A stretch of 64,000 bases of DNA, taken from the NCBI GenBank assembly GCA_000421085.1, contig ATWE01000010.1:1-64000 (forward strand). The letters run 5' to 3'. This DNA comes from Ensifer sp. USDA 6670 (GTDB taxonomy: Bacteria > Pseudomonadota > Alphaproteobacteria > Rhizobiales > Rhizobiaceae). Positions within the stretch are counted from its first letter, which is position 1, and each line of letters opens with the position of its first letter. Below the pieces are notes generated by a model. The model was not told where the DNA came from. It saw nothing but the letters and a program-made list of their open reading frames with translations, and did not search any database. The position numbers were made by a program, and so were the translations under genes. Below are positions 29,424 through 38,270 of the stretch, one piece after another.

Positions 29424-30577
29424 TGGGCATTCTCCGCCGATTGCGCTGCCTCGGGGGGCAGGACGACGAGTTCGGGCTTGACCTTCACCCCCGGCCGGAC
29501 GCGCATGAGGCCGTTGACGACGATCGTCTCGTCCCCCGTCAAGCCGCTGCGGATGACCCTATAGCCGTGGAGCCTGGGGCCAAGACGCACGGGTTTGGTG
29601 GCGACGCTGCCATCTTCGCCGACCACGTAGATGATGCGTTCGTTCTGGTCGGCAGCGATTGCCTCGTCAGGCACGAGAACCGCTCGATAGGTATTCGAAC
29701 CTTCGACTTCCACACGCCCGAACAGGCCGGGCTGCAGAACGAATTTGGGGTTCGCAAAGCGGGCGCGCACCCGCATGGTACCGGTCTCGTTGTCGACCCG
29801 GTTCTCGGCGAAATCGAGCTTGCCTTCGAAAGGCGGTTCGTTGGCGTCGGCGATCGTGACGAGCACCGGGATGGAGCCGGCCCCTTCCTGCAGCGCGCTG
29901 CCGCGTTCCCGCGCCGTCCGCGCATAGGAAAGCAGCCGGCGCTCGTCGACGTCGAAATAGAAATCGATTGGATCGAGCGAAACGATCGTCGTCAGTACCG
30001 TCTGGTCCGCCTGAACGAGATTGCCCGGGGAGATAAGCCGCCGGTCGACGCGGCCGCTCAGCGGCGCGGTGATTGTGGTGTAATCGAGATCGAGCCTGGC
30101 CCGCTCGACCGCCGCCTCGGCGCCGCGGACATTCGCCTGCGCCGAGATCAGCGCCCGGCGGTCGTCGTCGAGCCTGGACACGGAGAGCGTGCCGGTTCCG
30201 GCGAGCGATTCCGTTCGCTTGAACGTGGTCTCCGCAAAGACGAGCGTCGATCGCGCTGCCTCGAGAGAGGCTTCCGCCTGGGAAAGAGCGGTGCGGAACG
30301 GCCGCTGGTCGATGACGAAGAGCTTGTCGCCCTTCTTCACCATGGCACCGTCGGTGAAGAAGACCTGATCGAGATAGCCTCCGACCCGTGCGCGGATGGA
30401 AACCTCATCGACCGCCTCGAAGCGGCCGATGAATTCGTCGGCGTCGATGACGTCGCGCACGACCGGCTTGGCAACGGTCACCGTCGGCATCTGCGCGTCC
30501 TGCGCGACCGTCGGTGCCGAAACGAGAAGGGAGACGAATACGCCGGCGATGGCCGGCAAACGCCACTTTCGCAACAT
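29420..30577 (-). CDS. RND efflux periplasmic adaptor (membrane fusion protein)
   Basis: This AcrA-type adaptor of 385 residues links the RND transporter to an outer-membrane channel. It has a signal peptide (MLRKWRLPAIAGVFVSLLVS, cleavage near VAQ; no lipobox cysteine), and a barrel-sandwich hybrid domain with GGYLDQVFFTDGAMVKKGDKL-like hairpin sequence. An alpha-hairpin follows (ALSQAEASLEAARSTLVFAE), then a beta-barrel domain and a membrane-proximal domain. GGAGAG 7 bases before the ATG at 30577 supports this start. It is first in the two-gene operon. No regulator gene is adjacent. Confidence 0.93.
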   Translation of the reverse strand: MLRKWRLPAIAGVFVSLLVSAPTVAQDAQMPTVTVAKPVVRDVIDADEFIGRFEAVDEVSIRARVGGYLDQVFFTDGAMVKKGDKLFVIDQRPFRTALSQAEASLEAARSTLVFAETTFKRTESLAGTGTLSVSRLDDDRRALISAQANVRGAEAAVERARLDLDYTTITAPLSGRVDRRLISPGNLVQADQTVLTTIVSLDPIDFYFDVDERRLLSYARTARERGSALQEGAGSIPVLVTIADANEPPFEGKLDFAENRVDNETGTMRVRARFANPKFVLQPGLFGRVEVEGSNTYRAVLVPDEAIAADQNERIIYVVGEDGSVATKPVRLGPRLHGYRVIRSGLTGDETIVVNGLMRVRPGVKVKPELVVLPPEAAQSAENAQ

Positions 30578-30929
30578 GCACGCTCTCCAAATTACCTGAA
30601 CATCGGATCGCCGGCACCGGGGTCTGCTTTGGCGCGGCGACATTCCAGTACCGGGGCGCTATAGCGACCTCTACGCGTCCGACGGACGTGCGGTGCTATG
30701 GGGCTCGGTTGCAGTACTGCGGGACGAGGGAGAGTATGGGCGCCTCCGCCCGCATCCCGCTTTAACTATTAGGTATGGAAACTTGCGAATAGCGGCCGCG
30801 TGGATTGCGGCTCTCATTTGGTCGCTAACCTGCCACCATTTGACAGGTCTGTCACCCTTGAAAAAAGGGCAATTCGGCAGAGGCAGAGCGCGCCAGGATT
30901 GCAGGCGGAGAAACAGGAAGCTCTGCCGC
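30578..30929. other. Intergenic region upstream of the efflux operon
   Basis: About 350 bases between the adaptor start and the stop of the next minus-strand gene. It holds copy 2 of a 17-base repeat (CTCCGCCCGCATCCCGC, 30744-30760) and a dyad near 30840 (TTTGACAGGTCTGTCA) that could be a regulator site for the pump. No gene is supported. Confidence 0.5.
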
Positions 30930-31754
30930 TCAAACCCAGAATTGCGGGATCGTCTCGGCCAGACGCGGCCCGATCCTGAGCGGCGCGATCTTCTCCGCCA
31001 AGCCCGTCCGGTCCGAAATCTCGATCCCGACGCCGCAGATGGTCGCCGGGCCGGATGCCGCTTCGAAGCGGCCCTTGGGCATCTTCGAGATGAAGCGGTT
31101 GAGCGGCTCTTCCTTGTCCATCCCCAAGGACGAATCGTAGTCGCCGCACATGCCGGCATCGCTCATATAGCCGGTGCCACCGTTGAGTATCTGATGGTCC
31201 GCCGTCGGCACATGGGTGTGCGTGCCGACCACCAGGCTGGCACGCCCGTCGACGAAGTGGCCGAAGCATTGCTTCTCGCTGGTCGCCTCGGCGTGAAAAT
31301 CGAAGACGACCGCATCTGCCTGCTCGCCGAGCGGGCAGGCGTCGAGGATCGCCTCTGCCGTCTTGAAGGGATCGTCGAGCTCGGGATGCATGAAGACCCG
31401 CCCCATGACATTGGCAACCAGAACGCGGGCGCCGTTTCGCGCGAAGAAGAGATTGGAACCGCGACCCGGCGTCCCGGCAGGATAGTTTGCCGGCCGCAGG
31501 AACTGATCGTGCCGCTCGCAGAAGACCACCGCCTCCTTCTGATCCCAGACGTGGTTGCCGGTGGTCACTACGTCGGCACCGGCGCTGATCGTCTCGAGAA
31601 AGATGTCTTCGGTGATGCCGAATCCGCCGGCTGCGTTCTCGCCATTGACGATGACGAAGTCGAGCTTGAGATCGCTCACGAGACCCGGGAGGCGCTCCCA
31701 GACGGCCATGCGGCCCGTCTTGCCCACCATATCCCCCAGAAACAGAAGTCGCAT
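30930..31754 (-). CDS. TIGR00282/YmdB-family metallophosphoesterase
   Basis: This protein of 274 residues starts MRLLFLGDMVGKTGRMAVWE and carries the binuclear metal motifs GDMVGK, NGENAAGG, TGNHVWDQ and the paired His region THTHVP. Bacillus YmdB, a member of this family, hydrolyses 2',3'-cyclic nucleotides. The cellular role in rhizobia is not established. The ATG at 31754 begins the conserved core; 18 further codons upstream lack support. It lies downstream of the 5-formyl-THF cyclo-ligase gene, an association common in alphaproteobacteria. Confidence 0.92.
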   Translation of the reverse strand: MRLLFLGDMVGKTGRMAVWERLPGLVSDLKLDFVIVNGENAAGGFGITEDIFLETISAGADVVTTGNHVWDQKEAVVFCERHDQFLRPANYPAGTPGRGSNLFFARNGARVLVANVMGRVFMHPELDDPFKTAEAILDACPLGEQADAVVFDFHAEATSEKQCFGHFVDGRASLVVGTHTHVPTADHQILNGGTGYMSDAGMCGDYDSSLGMDKEEPLNRFISKMPKGRFEAASGPATICGVGIEISDRTGLAEKIAPLRIGPRLAETIPQFWV

Positions 31755-31862
31755 GCCGTTCAATCCCGCTTGGACCAAAGCAATTTGGATCGACTCCAAA
31801 TCATGCACCTGGTCGTTTCCATGAATTAATGCAGGATGCGGCGCAATCCGCCCAAAATATCC

Positions 31863-32444
31863 TCATCCCGCTCTGAAATGCCGAAAACCGCTCTCGGTCA
31901 ATACGGCGTCCAGCGCCACGTCGTGCGGTTCAGCCGGCACTGATGCCACTTCCTGGCAGTCGAATGCAATCCCGATCAGGCGCGGCATGTGGCCTTTGCG
32001 ACGCAGCCGGTCGATCGCCCGATCATAATAGCCGGCGCCGTAGCCGATCCGATGGCCCACGGCATCAAAGGCCGAAAGCGGTACGAGCATGATGTCCGGA
32101 TCGACTTCCGGCGCATCCGGGCCGGGACCGGTGGTGCCGAAACCGGTTTCGACGACTGCGATGCCGTCGAGCAATTCCCGGAAAACGATGGCCTTGCTGT
32201 CCAGGATCACCGGCAGGCAGAGGCGCGCACCGCGATCCCTGAGCCGCACCATCAGCGGCCGGACGTCGGCCTCCGAACGGATCGGCCAGAAGCCCGAGAC
32301 GACGTGCCCGGGATCGAGCGCGATGATGTCGCCTGCATGATCGGCCATTGCAAGGCTCGCCTCAATCCGGACTTCAGCCGGCATCGCATCGCGGAGCGCC
32401 AGCCGCTCCTTCCTCAACGCTGCCTTCAAATCCCTTGGTGACAT
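31863..32444 (-). CDS. 5-formyltetrahydrofolate cyclo-ligase
   Basis: This enzyme (YgfA/Fau family) converts 5-formyl-THF to 5,10-methenyl-THF using ATP. The 193-residue protein starts MSPRDLKAALRKERLALRDA. It has the folate-binding region VSGFWPIRSEADVRP and the C-terminal nucleotide-binding motif GHRIGYGAGYYDRAIDRL. GGAAGG precedes the ATG at 32444; a 29-codon upstream extension is unsupported. In many proteobacteria this gene lies next to the 6S RNA gene and zapA. Here the three are in order on the minus strand but are separated by a plus-strand LysR gene. Confidence 0.92.
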   Translation of the reverse strand: MSPRDLKAALRKERLALRDAMPAEVRIEASLAMADHAGDIIALDPGHVVSGFWPIRSEADVRPLMVRLRDRGARLCLPVILDSKAIVFRELLDGIAVVETGFGTTGPGPDAPEVDPDIMLVPLSAFDAVGHRIGYGAGYYDRAIDRLRRKGHMPRLIGIAFDCQEVASVPAEPHDVALDAVLTESGFRHFRAG

Positions 32445-32675
32445 CGAACCTTCCTTCCGGGCGGACCGAACCGCTTTTACATGATCGGAATGCCCCTGCG
32501 ATAGCGCAAAACGGCCTCCGGCGGGAACCATGCGGCCGCCGCTTTTGCACGACTTCGCGACTCGTTCGCGTATCGCGATGCTTTATGGCGATACTCCTCA
32601 TGCGCGAGGCGGCCGCTCCAACGGCGCGCGCCATACATGCACAGGACTTGTGGAGTTTTCCCGGATGGAGCTGAT

Positions 32676-32996
32676 CTACAGCATCCAGTGCAGATGCCGA
32701 ACCGCTTCACGCTGGCGCAGGGCTTCCTCGCATCCGAGACGATATGTGTCGGGGATAGCTGCGTCTGCCAGCAGGTGCGGGTCCGCGCGACGGCTTACGA
32801 TCGCCCATTCCATGTAAAGGGTGAGTCCCAGCCGCCAACGTGCAAACTCCGTCGCAAGTGACGGTGAGCTTCGGGCGGCAGAATGTGCTGGCACGACCAG
32901 AACGGGCATGACGAGACCCTCGGGAAAGAAAGCGACAGCCTCGATCCTCTCTCCTTTGTTGACATCTGACAAATGAATTGCAACCATACCTGTCAT
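32676..32996 (-). CDS. Hypothetical protein, divergent from the LysR gene
   Basis: I do not recognise this 106-residue frame (MTGMVAIHLSDVNKGERIEA at its start). Its only mild structure is a hydrophobic stretch VMPVLVVPAHSAA and an amphipathic C-terminal part with many Arg/Glu residues. The start at 32996 lies only 22 bases from the LysR start, so promoters would overlap; an internal start at residue 30 is possible. The composition is somewhat lower in GC than neighbours. It may be a real accessory gene or chance coding potential. Confidence 0.35.
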   Translation of the reverse strand: MTGMVAIHLSDVNKGERIEAVAFFPEGLVMPVLVVPAHSAARSSPSLATEFARWRLGLTLYMEWAIVSRRADPHLLADAAIPDTYRLGCEEALRQREAVRHLHWML

Positions 32997-33018
32997 CAGG
33001 TTTTCTTATGGCTACGAA

Positions 33019-33927
33019 ATGTCAGCTACGCTCGACAGCGATCTGCTCAGAACCTTTCTCGCGGTTGCCGACACCGGCAACCTGACGCGGGCTGCCGATA
33101 CGGTGGGGCGGACGCAGTCGGCTCTCAGCATGCAGATCCGCAAGCTCGAGGAGCTCATCGGCTCGGCGCTTTTCGAGCGCCACTCGCGCGGCGTCATACT
33201 GACCGAGGACGGGCGGCGCCTCGCCGACAATGCCCGGCGCATCGTCGCCCTTCTCGACGACACCGCGGCGGCCATGCGATCGCCGGCGCTCCGCGGTTCG
33301 GTCCGGATCGGGATTTCGGAGGAATACGTCAATTCCACGCTTCCGAAGGCGCTTGGCGCCTTCGCTGCCATTCATCCGGGCGTGGAGGTGACGGTGCGGC
33401 AGGAAACCTCCATGGCCAACTCGGCAGCGCTCGCGGCCGGAGAACTCGACATCGCCGTCGTGTTCGAGCCGGGCGGGCGCAGCCGGAACGAGGTCCTGAT
33501 GGTAAACCCTACAGTCTGGGCGACCTGCGACCAGCACGGTGCCCATGAGCGCCGGCCGGTACCGATCGCGACCTATACCTATGCCGAAGGCGGCTGGTGC
33601 GATGAACTGGCCCGGCGGAGCCTGCAGAGCCGCGGCATAGAGTCTCGCATCGCCTATGTGAGCCGCACGAGCGGCGGCCTCATCGCCGCCCTCGTTTCGG
33701 GCCTTGCCATCGCACCCTTGTCGCGAACCGCCATACCGGCGGGGTGCAGGGAACTTACCGAGGAGGACGGCTTCGGCATCATCGACATGACCAATGTCGT
33801 GCTGCGGACGAGGCGCGGGAACGGGTCGCCGACGGTCGACGCGATGGCGGATGCCATCCGCCGCGCGTTCCGGGCACCGACCGAGAAGGAAAAGGAAGAA
33901 GTGCGATCCACGACGACCGATGGATGA
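33019..33927 (+). CDS. LysR-family transcriptional regulator
   Basis: This is a 302-residue regulator. The winged helix-turn-helix lies at about 7-65 (LLRTFLAVADTGNLTRAADT, then SALSMQIRKLEELIGSALFE), followed by a linker helix and a periplasmic-binding-protein-like effector domain (GSVRIGISEEYV, LDIAVVF, SGGLIAALVSGLAIAPL). The target and ligand are unknown. It interrupts the otherwise minus-strand zapA/6S/cyclo-ligase neighbourhood. The upstream 60 bases contain TTGACA and a short dyad around TGACA/TGTCA (32961-32995) that could be an autoregulatory site. Confidence 0.92.
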   Translation: MSATLDSDLLRTFLAVADTGNLTRAADTVGRTQSALSMQIRKLEELIGSALFERHSRGVILTEDGRRLADNARRIVALLDDTAAAMRSPALRGSVRIGISEEYVNSTLPKALGAFAAIHPGVEVTVRQETSMANSAALAAGELDIAVVFEPGGRSRNEVLMVNPTVWATCDQHGAHERRPVPIATYTYAEGGWCDELARRSLQSRGIESRIAYVSRTSGGLIAALVSGLAIAPLSRTAIPAGCRELTEEDGFGIIDMTNVVLRTRRGNGSPTVDAMADAIRRAFRAPTEKEKEEVRSTTTDG

Positions 33928-34060
33928 TTTACGATCCCGGGTACCTACTAGGTAGGTGGGCACCGTATGCCCGGACCCACGGGTCCGGCCAGGGACAGTC
34001 CCCTTGAGATCGTGTATGGCCCCGGGGATTGTGGTTCCTGTCGGGAAGCGCAGATCGCTT
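33928..34060 (-). ncRNA. ssrS: Probable 6S RNA
   Basis: The minus strand between zapA and the LysR stop has no gene but is strongly structured: CCGGACCC-GT-GGGTCCGG, ACCTAC-CTA-GTAGGT, AGGGGACTGTCCCT opposite AGGAACC...CCCC, and end pairing of GCGATC with GATCGT. A good promoter precedes it. In alphaproteobacteria ssrS commonly lies between zapA and the 5-formyl-THF cyclo-ligase gene, as here. 6S RNA binds the housekeeping RNA polymerase in stationary phase. The exact ends are estimated; the length of about 130 bases is short for the family, so the true 5' end may be further upstream. Confidence 0.5.
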
Positions 34061-34065
34061 GGCAG

Positions 34066-34094
34066 ATATAGAGCGTCCTGGGGCTTTTCACCAG
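34066..34094 (-). promoter_or_regulatory. Probable promoter of the 6S-like RNA
   Basis: On the minus strand CTGGTG is followed after exactly 17 bases by CTATAT (34071-34066), a perfect Sinorhizobium -10 box. It fires into the structured region at 34060-33928 and lies downstream of the zapA stop. Confidence 0.5.
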
Positions 34095-34143
34095 AGCCGG
34101 ATGCGATAGAGCTGCATAATTTCTACGAAATCGAGGGCCCGGC

Positions 34144-34521
34144 TCAATTTGCCGAGGGAGCCGGCCGGCCGTTAAGCTTGGCGGCGATGTCCTGAATCTG
34201 CGCCGTCACCTCGCCGAGTGCCGAGGCAAGCGCCTCCTCGCTTCTCGTCTGATCCGAAAGCGCGGTGTCGCGGCCTCTTTTCAGATCGTCCACTTCGGCT
34301 TCGATGTTCTTCAGCCGGCGATTGACCTCGCTCAGCTCGTCCATGACCATGATGCCCGCCATGACGGTGATCCTGAGGTCGCCGATTTCGCCGAACTGGG
34401 CCTTCAGATGGCCGACATACTGGTCGAACCTGGTCGCGAGGTCGCCGAGGTGATCTTCCTGCCCTTCCTCGCAAGCCATGCGATAGGCCTTGCCGTCGAT
34501 CGTTACCGTCACCTGCGCCAT
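34144..34521 (-). CDS. zapA: Cell-division protein ZapA
   Basis: ZapA binds and bundles FtsZ filaments at the division site. The 125-residue protein starts MAQVTVTIDGKAYRMACEEG with the ZapA beta-hairpin domain, then a conserved helix (LGDLATRFDQYVGHLKAQFG and RITVMAGIMVMDELSEVNRR), and ends in a coiled coil. It is 13 bases downstream of the DUF4164 gene on the same strand, so the two form an operon, probably with the 6S-like RNA behind them. Confidence 0.93.
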   Translation of the reverse strand: MAQVTVTIDGKAYRMACEEGQEDHLGDLATRFDQYVGHLKAQFGEIGDLRITVMAGIMVMDELSEVNRRLKNIEAEVDDLKRGRDTALSDQTRSEEALASALGEVTAQIQDIAAKLNGRPAPSAN

Positions 34522-34533
34522 ACGTTCAGAACC

Positions 34534-34803
34534 TCAGCGATCCAGCACCGCGCGAATGGTTTCCATCGCCGTCACGAGACGACGGGATACCTCGCGATTG
34601 ACCTCTTCCAACCGGTTGGCGCGGAATTGGGATTGGTCGAGTTCCTGTGCCAGGCGAGACCGGTCCTCGTTGACCCGCCTGACCTCGCCTTCGAACTCGC
34701 TCACATCCCTTTCCTTGTCGAAGCGGCCGTCGATCGCGATTTCAAGAGACTGAACCGCGTTGCGCAACTCGTCGATCGCCGCCTTGACCGTCTTTGCCGG
34801 CAT
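34534..34803 (-). CDS. DUF4164 coiled-coil protein
   Basis: This small protein of 89 residues starts MPAKTVKAAIDELRNAVQSL and is nearly all heptad-patterned Leu/Ile/Glu/Arg/Lys sequence, ending AMETIRAVLDR. DUF4164 proteins are regularly found directly upstream of zapA in Rhizobiales, which suggests a division role analogous to ZapB; that is inference from context. GGAAGA stands 4 bases before the ATG at 34803. A 31-codon upstream extension is unsupported. Confidence 0.83.
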   Translation of the reverse strand: MPAKTVKAAIDELRNAVQSLEIAIDGRFDKERDVSEFEGEVRRVNEDRSRLAQELDQSQFRANRLEEVNREVSRRLVTAMETIRAVLDR

Positions 34804-35202
34804 GTCTTCCGATACCTCTCTAGGGGGAGCGGCTTCGCCCTGCCCTAAAACAAAGTGCGGAGCGCTTGCACCTTGCCTGGACGCGCCTCGCTCCAAGGCC
34901 GAATCGTAGAGCTTTCATCACTTCGGCCCTTTTCTTTTTAAACCTATTACGCAAGTCTCAACAATGCCAAGCGCGGCATTGAACTGCGGAAGCTGTGGAT
35001 GGTCGATTTCGCCTTCCGAACCGGCCACCGACCGGCGGCGTTCCTGCCATCGAGAGGCACCGCGCGGGAGCCGCCGCATTTGGTCGCGGAGGGCCCGTAT
35101 TTATTGACTCGGCTCACGCACCTGCTATGTGTCTGCCGCTTCTCATGCGGTCTTTGGAGGATAGAGACCGTCCCCTGACCACCGAACGCAAACGGAACAG
35201 TC
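34804..35202. other. Divergent intergenic region between the zapA operon and tkt
   Basis: About 400 bases separate divergent genes. An AT-rich patch (CTTTTCTTTTTAAACC near 34930) lies on the zapA side, and a credible tkt promoter is at 35103-35130. I see no further gene, terminator or repeat. Confidence 0.5.
35103..35130 (+). promoter_or_regulatory. Candidate tkt promoter
   Basis: ATTGAC (35103-35108) and CTATGT (35125-35130) each differ by one base from CTTGAC and CTATAT. Their spacing is 16 rather than the preferred 17 bases. A start near 35137 gives a leader of about 65 bases. Confidence 0.45.
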
Positions 35203-37185
35203 ATGATCTCTCGCGAAAAACACGACCGGATGGCGAATGCAATCCGCTTCCTCTCCATGGACGCCGTCGAGAAGGCAAATTCCGGCCACCCTGGCCTCCC
35301 AATGGGCGCCGCCGATATCGCAACAGTGCTGTTCACCCGCTATCTGAGCTTCGACCCTAAAAACCCCGCGTGGCCGAACCGCGACCGCTTCGTCCTTTCG
35401 GCCGGCCACGGGTCCATGCTGCTCTATTCGCTGCTCTACCTCACGGGCTACGACGACATCACCATCGACGAGATCAAGAACTTCCGCCAGCTGGGTTCGC
35501 GCACGGCGGGTCACCCGGAATACGGCCACGCCGCCGGGATCGAGACGACCACCGGTCCGCTCGGCCAGGGCATTGCCAATTCCGTCGGCATGGCGATCGC
35601 CGAGCGCAAGCTGCGCGAGGAGTTCGGCAGCGAACTGATGGAGCATTATACCTATGTGCTCGCCGGCGACGGCTGCCTGATGGAAGGCATCAGCCAGGAA
35701 GCGATCGCGCTTGCCGGCCACCTGAAGCTCAACAAGCTGATCGTCTTCTGGGACGACAACAACATCTCGATCGACGGCCCGATCTCCATTGCCGATTCGA
35801 CCGACCAGCACGCCCGCTTCCGCGCCAGCAAATGGCACACGATCGCCATCGACGGCCATGATCCCGAAGCGATCGCCGCCGCGATCGAAGAGGCTCAGAA
35901 ATCCGACAAGCCGACCATGATCGCCTGCAAGACCGTGATCGGCTTCGGTGCGCCGAACAAGGCCGGTACGCACAAGGTCCACGGCTCCCCGCTCGGCGCC
36001 GAGGAAATCGCCGCCACCCGCAAGGCGCTCGGCTGGGAAGCCGAGGCGTTCACGGTTCCCTCCGACGTGCTCGATGCCTGGCGCATCGCAGGCCTGCGGT
36101 CGGCCAAGGCGCGCAAGGAATGGGAAGAGCGGCTCGAAGCCGCTGAGGCGGAGAAGAAGGCGCAGTTCGTCCGCCGTTTCTCCGGCGAGCTCGAAGGCAG
36201 CCTCGCCTCGGCGATCGGCGCCTACAAGCAGAAGCTTGCCGAGACCAAGCCATCGCCGGCGACGCGCAAGGCTTCGGAGGATGCGCTGGAAGTCATCAAC
36301 GGCGTACTTGCCGAGACGATCGGCGGCTCTGCCGACCTGACCGGCTCCAACAATACCAAGACGAGCCAGACACACTCCATCACCCCGGACGATTTCTCCG
36401 GCCGCTATATTCACTACGGCGTGCGCGAGCACGGCATGGCGGCCGCGATGAACGGCATGGCGCTGCATGGCGGCCTCATCCCCTATTCCGGCGGCTTCCT
36501 GATCTTCTCGGATTATTGCCGCCCGTCGATCCGCCTTGCCGCGCTCATGGGCATCCGTGTCATCCACGTGCTCACGCATGATTCCATCGGTCTCGGCGAG
36601 GACGGGCCGACCCATCAGCCTGTCGAGCACATGGCCGCGCTTCGGGCCATCCCTAACCTGCTGATGTTCCGCCCCGCGGATGCGACGGAGACTGCCGAAT
36701 GCTGGCAGCTTGCCCTGGAAAACCGCAAGCGCCCCTCCGGTCTTGCGCTCACCCGCCAGAACCTGATGGCGGTGCGCACGGAATACGAGGAACAGAACCT
36801 CTGCGCCCGCGGCGCCTATGACCTGATCTCCGCAAGCGATGCGCAGGTGACGATCTTCGCCACCGGCTCGGAAGTCGAGATCGCCGTCAAGGCCTGCCAG
36901 ACGCTGACCGCCAAGGGCATCGCGACGCGCGTCGTCTCCGTCCCCTGCTTCGAGCTCTTTGCCGAGCAGAGCGAGGACTACCAGCAGGCGATCATCGGCA
37001 CGTCGCCGGTCAAGATCGCCGTCGAAGCCGGCATCCGCCAGGGCTGGGACCACTTCATCGGCAACGATGGCATCTTCATCGGCATGTCGAGCTTCGGTGC
37101 TTCGGGGCCCTACAAGGATCTCTACAAGCACTTCGGCATTACGCCGGAAGTCGTGGTTGCGTCCGCCGAAGCCAAGCTGTCCTGA
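35203..37185 (+). CDS. tkt: Transketolase
   Basis: Transketolase transfers two-carbon units in the pentose phosphate pathway using thiamine diphosphate. The 660-residue protein has the N-terminal signature [20 protein letters not shown], the cofactor motif [13 protein letters not shown] with the downstream NN pair ([10 protein letters not shown]), and the second-domain motif [20 protein letters not shown]. It is the first gene of a plus-strand carbon-metabolism block (tkt, gap, pgk, fba). The ATG at 35203 has GGAAC upstream; M10 is a possible internal alternative. A 69-base gap separates it from gap. Confidence 0.97.
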   Translation: MISREKHDRMANAIRFLSMDAVEKANSGHPGLPMGAADIATVLFTRYLSFDPKNPAWPNRDRFVLSAGHGSMLLYSLLYLTGYDDITIDEIKNFRQLGSRTAGHPEYGHAAGIETTTGPLGQGIANSVGMAIAERKLREEFGSELMEHYTYVLAGDGCLMEGISQEAIALAGHLKLNKLIVFWDDNNISIDGPISIADSTDQHARFRASKWHTIAIDGHDPEAIAAAIEEAQKSDKPTMIACKTVIGFGAPNKAGTHKVHGSPLGAEEIAATRKALGWEAEAFTVPSDVLDAWRIAGLRSAKARKEWEERLEAAEAEKKAQFVRRFSGELEGSLASAIGAYKQKLAETKPSPATRKASEDALEVINGVLAETIGGSADLTGSNNTKTSQTHSITPDDFSGRYIHYGVREHGMAAAMNGMALHGGLIPYSGGFLIFSDYCRPSIRLAALMGIRVIHVLTHDSIGLGEDGPTHQPVEHMAALRAIPNLLMFRPADATETAECWQLALENRKRPSGLALTRQNLMAVRTEYEEQNLCARGAYDLISASDAQVTIFATGSEVEIAVKACQTLTAKGIATRVVSVPCFELFAEQSEDYQQAIIGTSPVKIAVEAGIRQGWDHFIGNDGIFIGMSSFGASGPYKDLYKHFGITPEVVVASAEAKLS

Positions 37186-37254
37186 TCAAGCCTGGAGGAC
37201 ATTCCCGGATGCCCTCCTTCCCACCACACGCATTCTGACAGGGAGAGACCCGAT

Positions 37255-38265
37255 ATGACAGTGAAAGTCGCCATTAACGGTTTCGGCCGCATCGGCCGCA
37301 ACGTTCTCCGCGCCATCGTCGAATCCGGCCGCACGGACATCGAAGTCGTCGCCATCAACGACCTCGGTCCGGTCGAGACCAACGCTCACCTGCTGCGCTT
37401 CGATTCCATTCACGGCCGCTTCCCGGCCGACGTGAAGGTCGACGGCGACGCGATCGTCATCAACAACGGCAAGCCGATCAAGGTGACCGCGATCCGCAAT
37501 CCCGCGGAACTGCCGCACAAGGAACTCGGCGTCGACATCGCGATGGAGTGCACCGGCATCTTCACCGCCCGCGACAAGGCAGCCGCTCATCTGGAAGCCG
37601 GCGCCAAGCGCGTCATCGTCTCGGCTCCGGCCGACGGCGCAGACCTGACCGTCGTCTACGGCGTCAACCACGACAAGCTGACGAAGGATCATCTCGTCAT
37701 CTCGAACGCATCCTGCACGACCAACTGCCTGGTACCGGTCGCCAAGGTGCTGCACGATGCCGTCGGCATCGATCACGGCATGATGACGACGATCCACTCC
37801 TATACCAACGACCAGCCGTCGCTCGACCAGATGCACAAGGATCTCTACCGTGCACGCGCCGCGGCGCTGTCGATGATCCCGACCTCCACGGGAGCTGCCA
37901 AGGCGGTCGGCCTCGTGCTGCCGGAACTCAAGGGCAAGCTCGACGGTATCTCCGTGCGCGTCCCGACCCCGAACGTCTCGGTGGTCGACTTGAAGTTCGT
38001 CGCCAAGCGCGAGACGACCAAGGAGGAAATCAACGCGGCCATCAAGGCTGCCGCCGACGGTCCGCTCAAGGGCGTTCTCGGCTATACGCTCGCTCCGAAT
38101 GTTTCGATCGACTTCAACCACGATCCGCGCTCCTCGGTCTTCCACATGGACCAGACCAAAGTGATGGAAGGCAAGTTCGTGTCGATCCTGTCCTGGTACG
38201 ACAATGAATGGGGCTTCTCCAACCGCATGTCGGATACGGCGGTTGCCCTGAGCAAGCTCATCTAA
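37255..38265 (+). CDS. gap: Glyceraldehyde-3-phosphate dehydrogenase
   Basis: GAPDH oxidises glyceraldehyde-3-phosphate to 1,3-bisphosphoglycerate with NAD(P). The 336-residue type I enzyme begins [20 protein letters not shown] (Rossmann motif GFGRIGR). It has the catalytic SNASCTTNC with C154, HSYTNDQ, and the C-terminal [12 protein letters not shown]. It lies downstream of tkt with AGGGAGA before the start. Because sinorhizobia mainly use the Entner-Doudoroff route, the enzyme probably serves both lower glycolysis and gluconeogenesis (known physiology). Confidence 0.97.
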   Translation: MTVKVAINGFGRIGRNVLRAIVESGRTDIEVVAINDLGPVETNAHLLRFDSIHGRFPADVKVDGDAIVINNGKPIKVTAIRNPAELPHKELGVDIAMECTGIFTARDKAAAHLEAGAKRVIVSAPADGADLTVVYGVNHDKLTKDHLVISNASCTTNCLVPVAKVLHDAVGIDHGMMTTIHSYTNDQPSLDQMHKDLYRARAAALSMIPTSTGAAKAVGLVLPELKGKLDGISVRVPTPNVSVVDLKFVAKRETTKEEINAAIKAAADGPLKGVLGYTLAPNVSIDFNHDPRSSVFHMDQTKVMEGKFVSILSWYDNEWGFSNRMSDTAVALSKLI

Positions 38266-38270
38266 GACCG

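Noticed and set aside
27801-29564. 587-codon plus-strand frame opposite the RND transporter
   Set aside because: It is an antisense shadow; the Arg/Asp/His-rich protein resembles no family.
35143-37131. 662-codon minus-strand frame opposite transketolase
   Set aside because: It covers the entire tkt gene in mirror frame and has no independent support.
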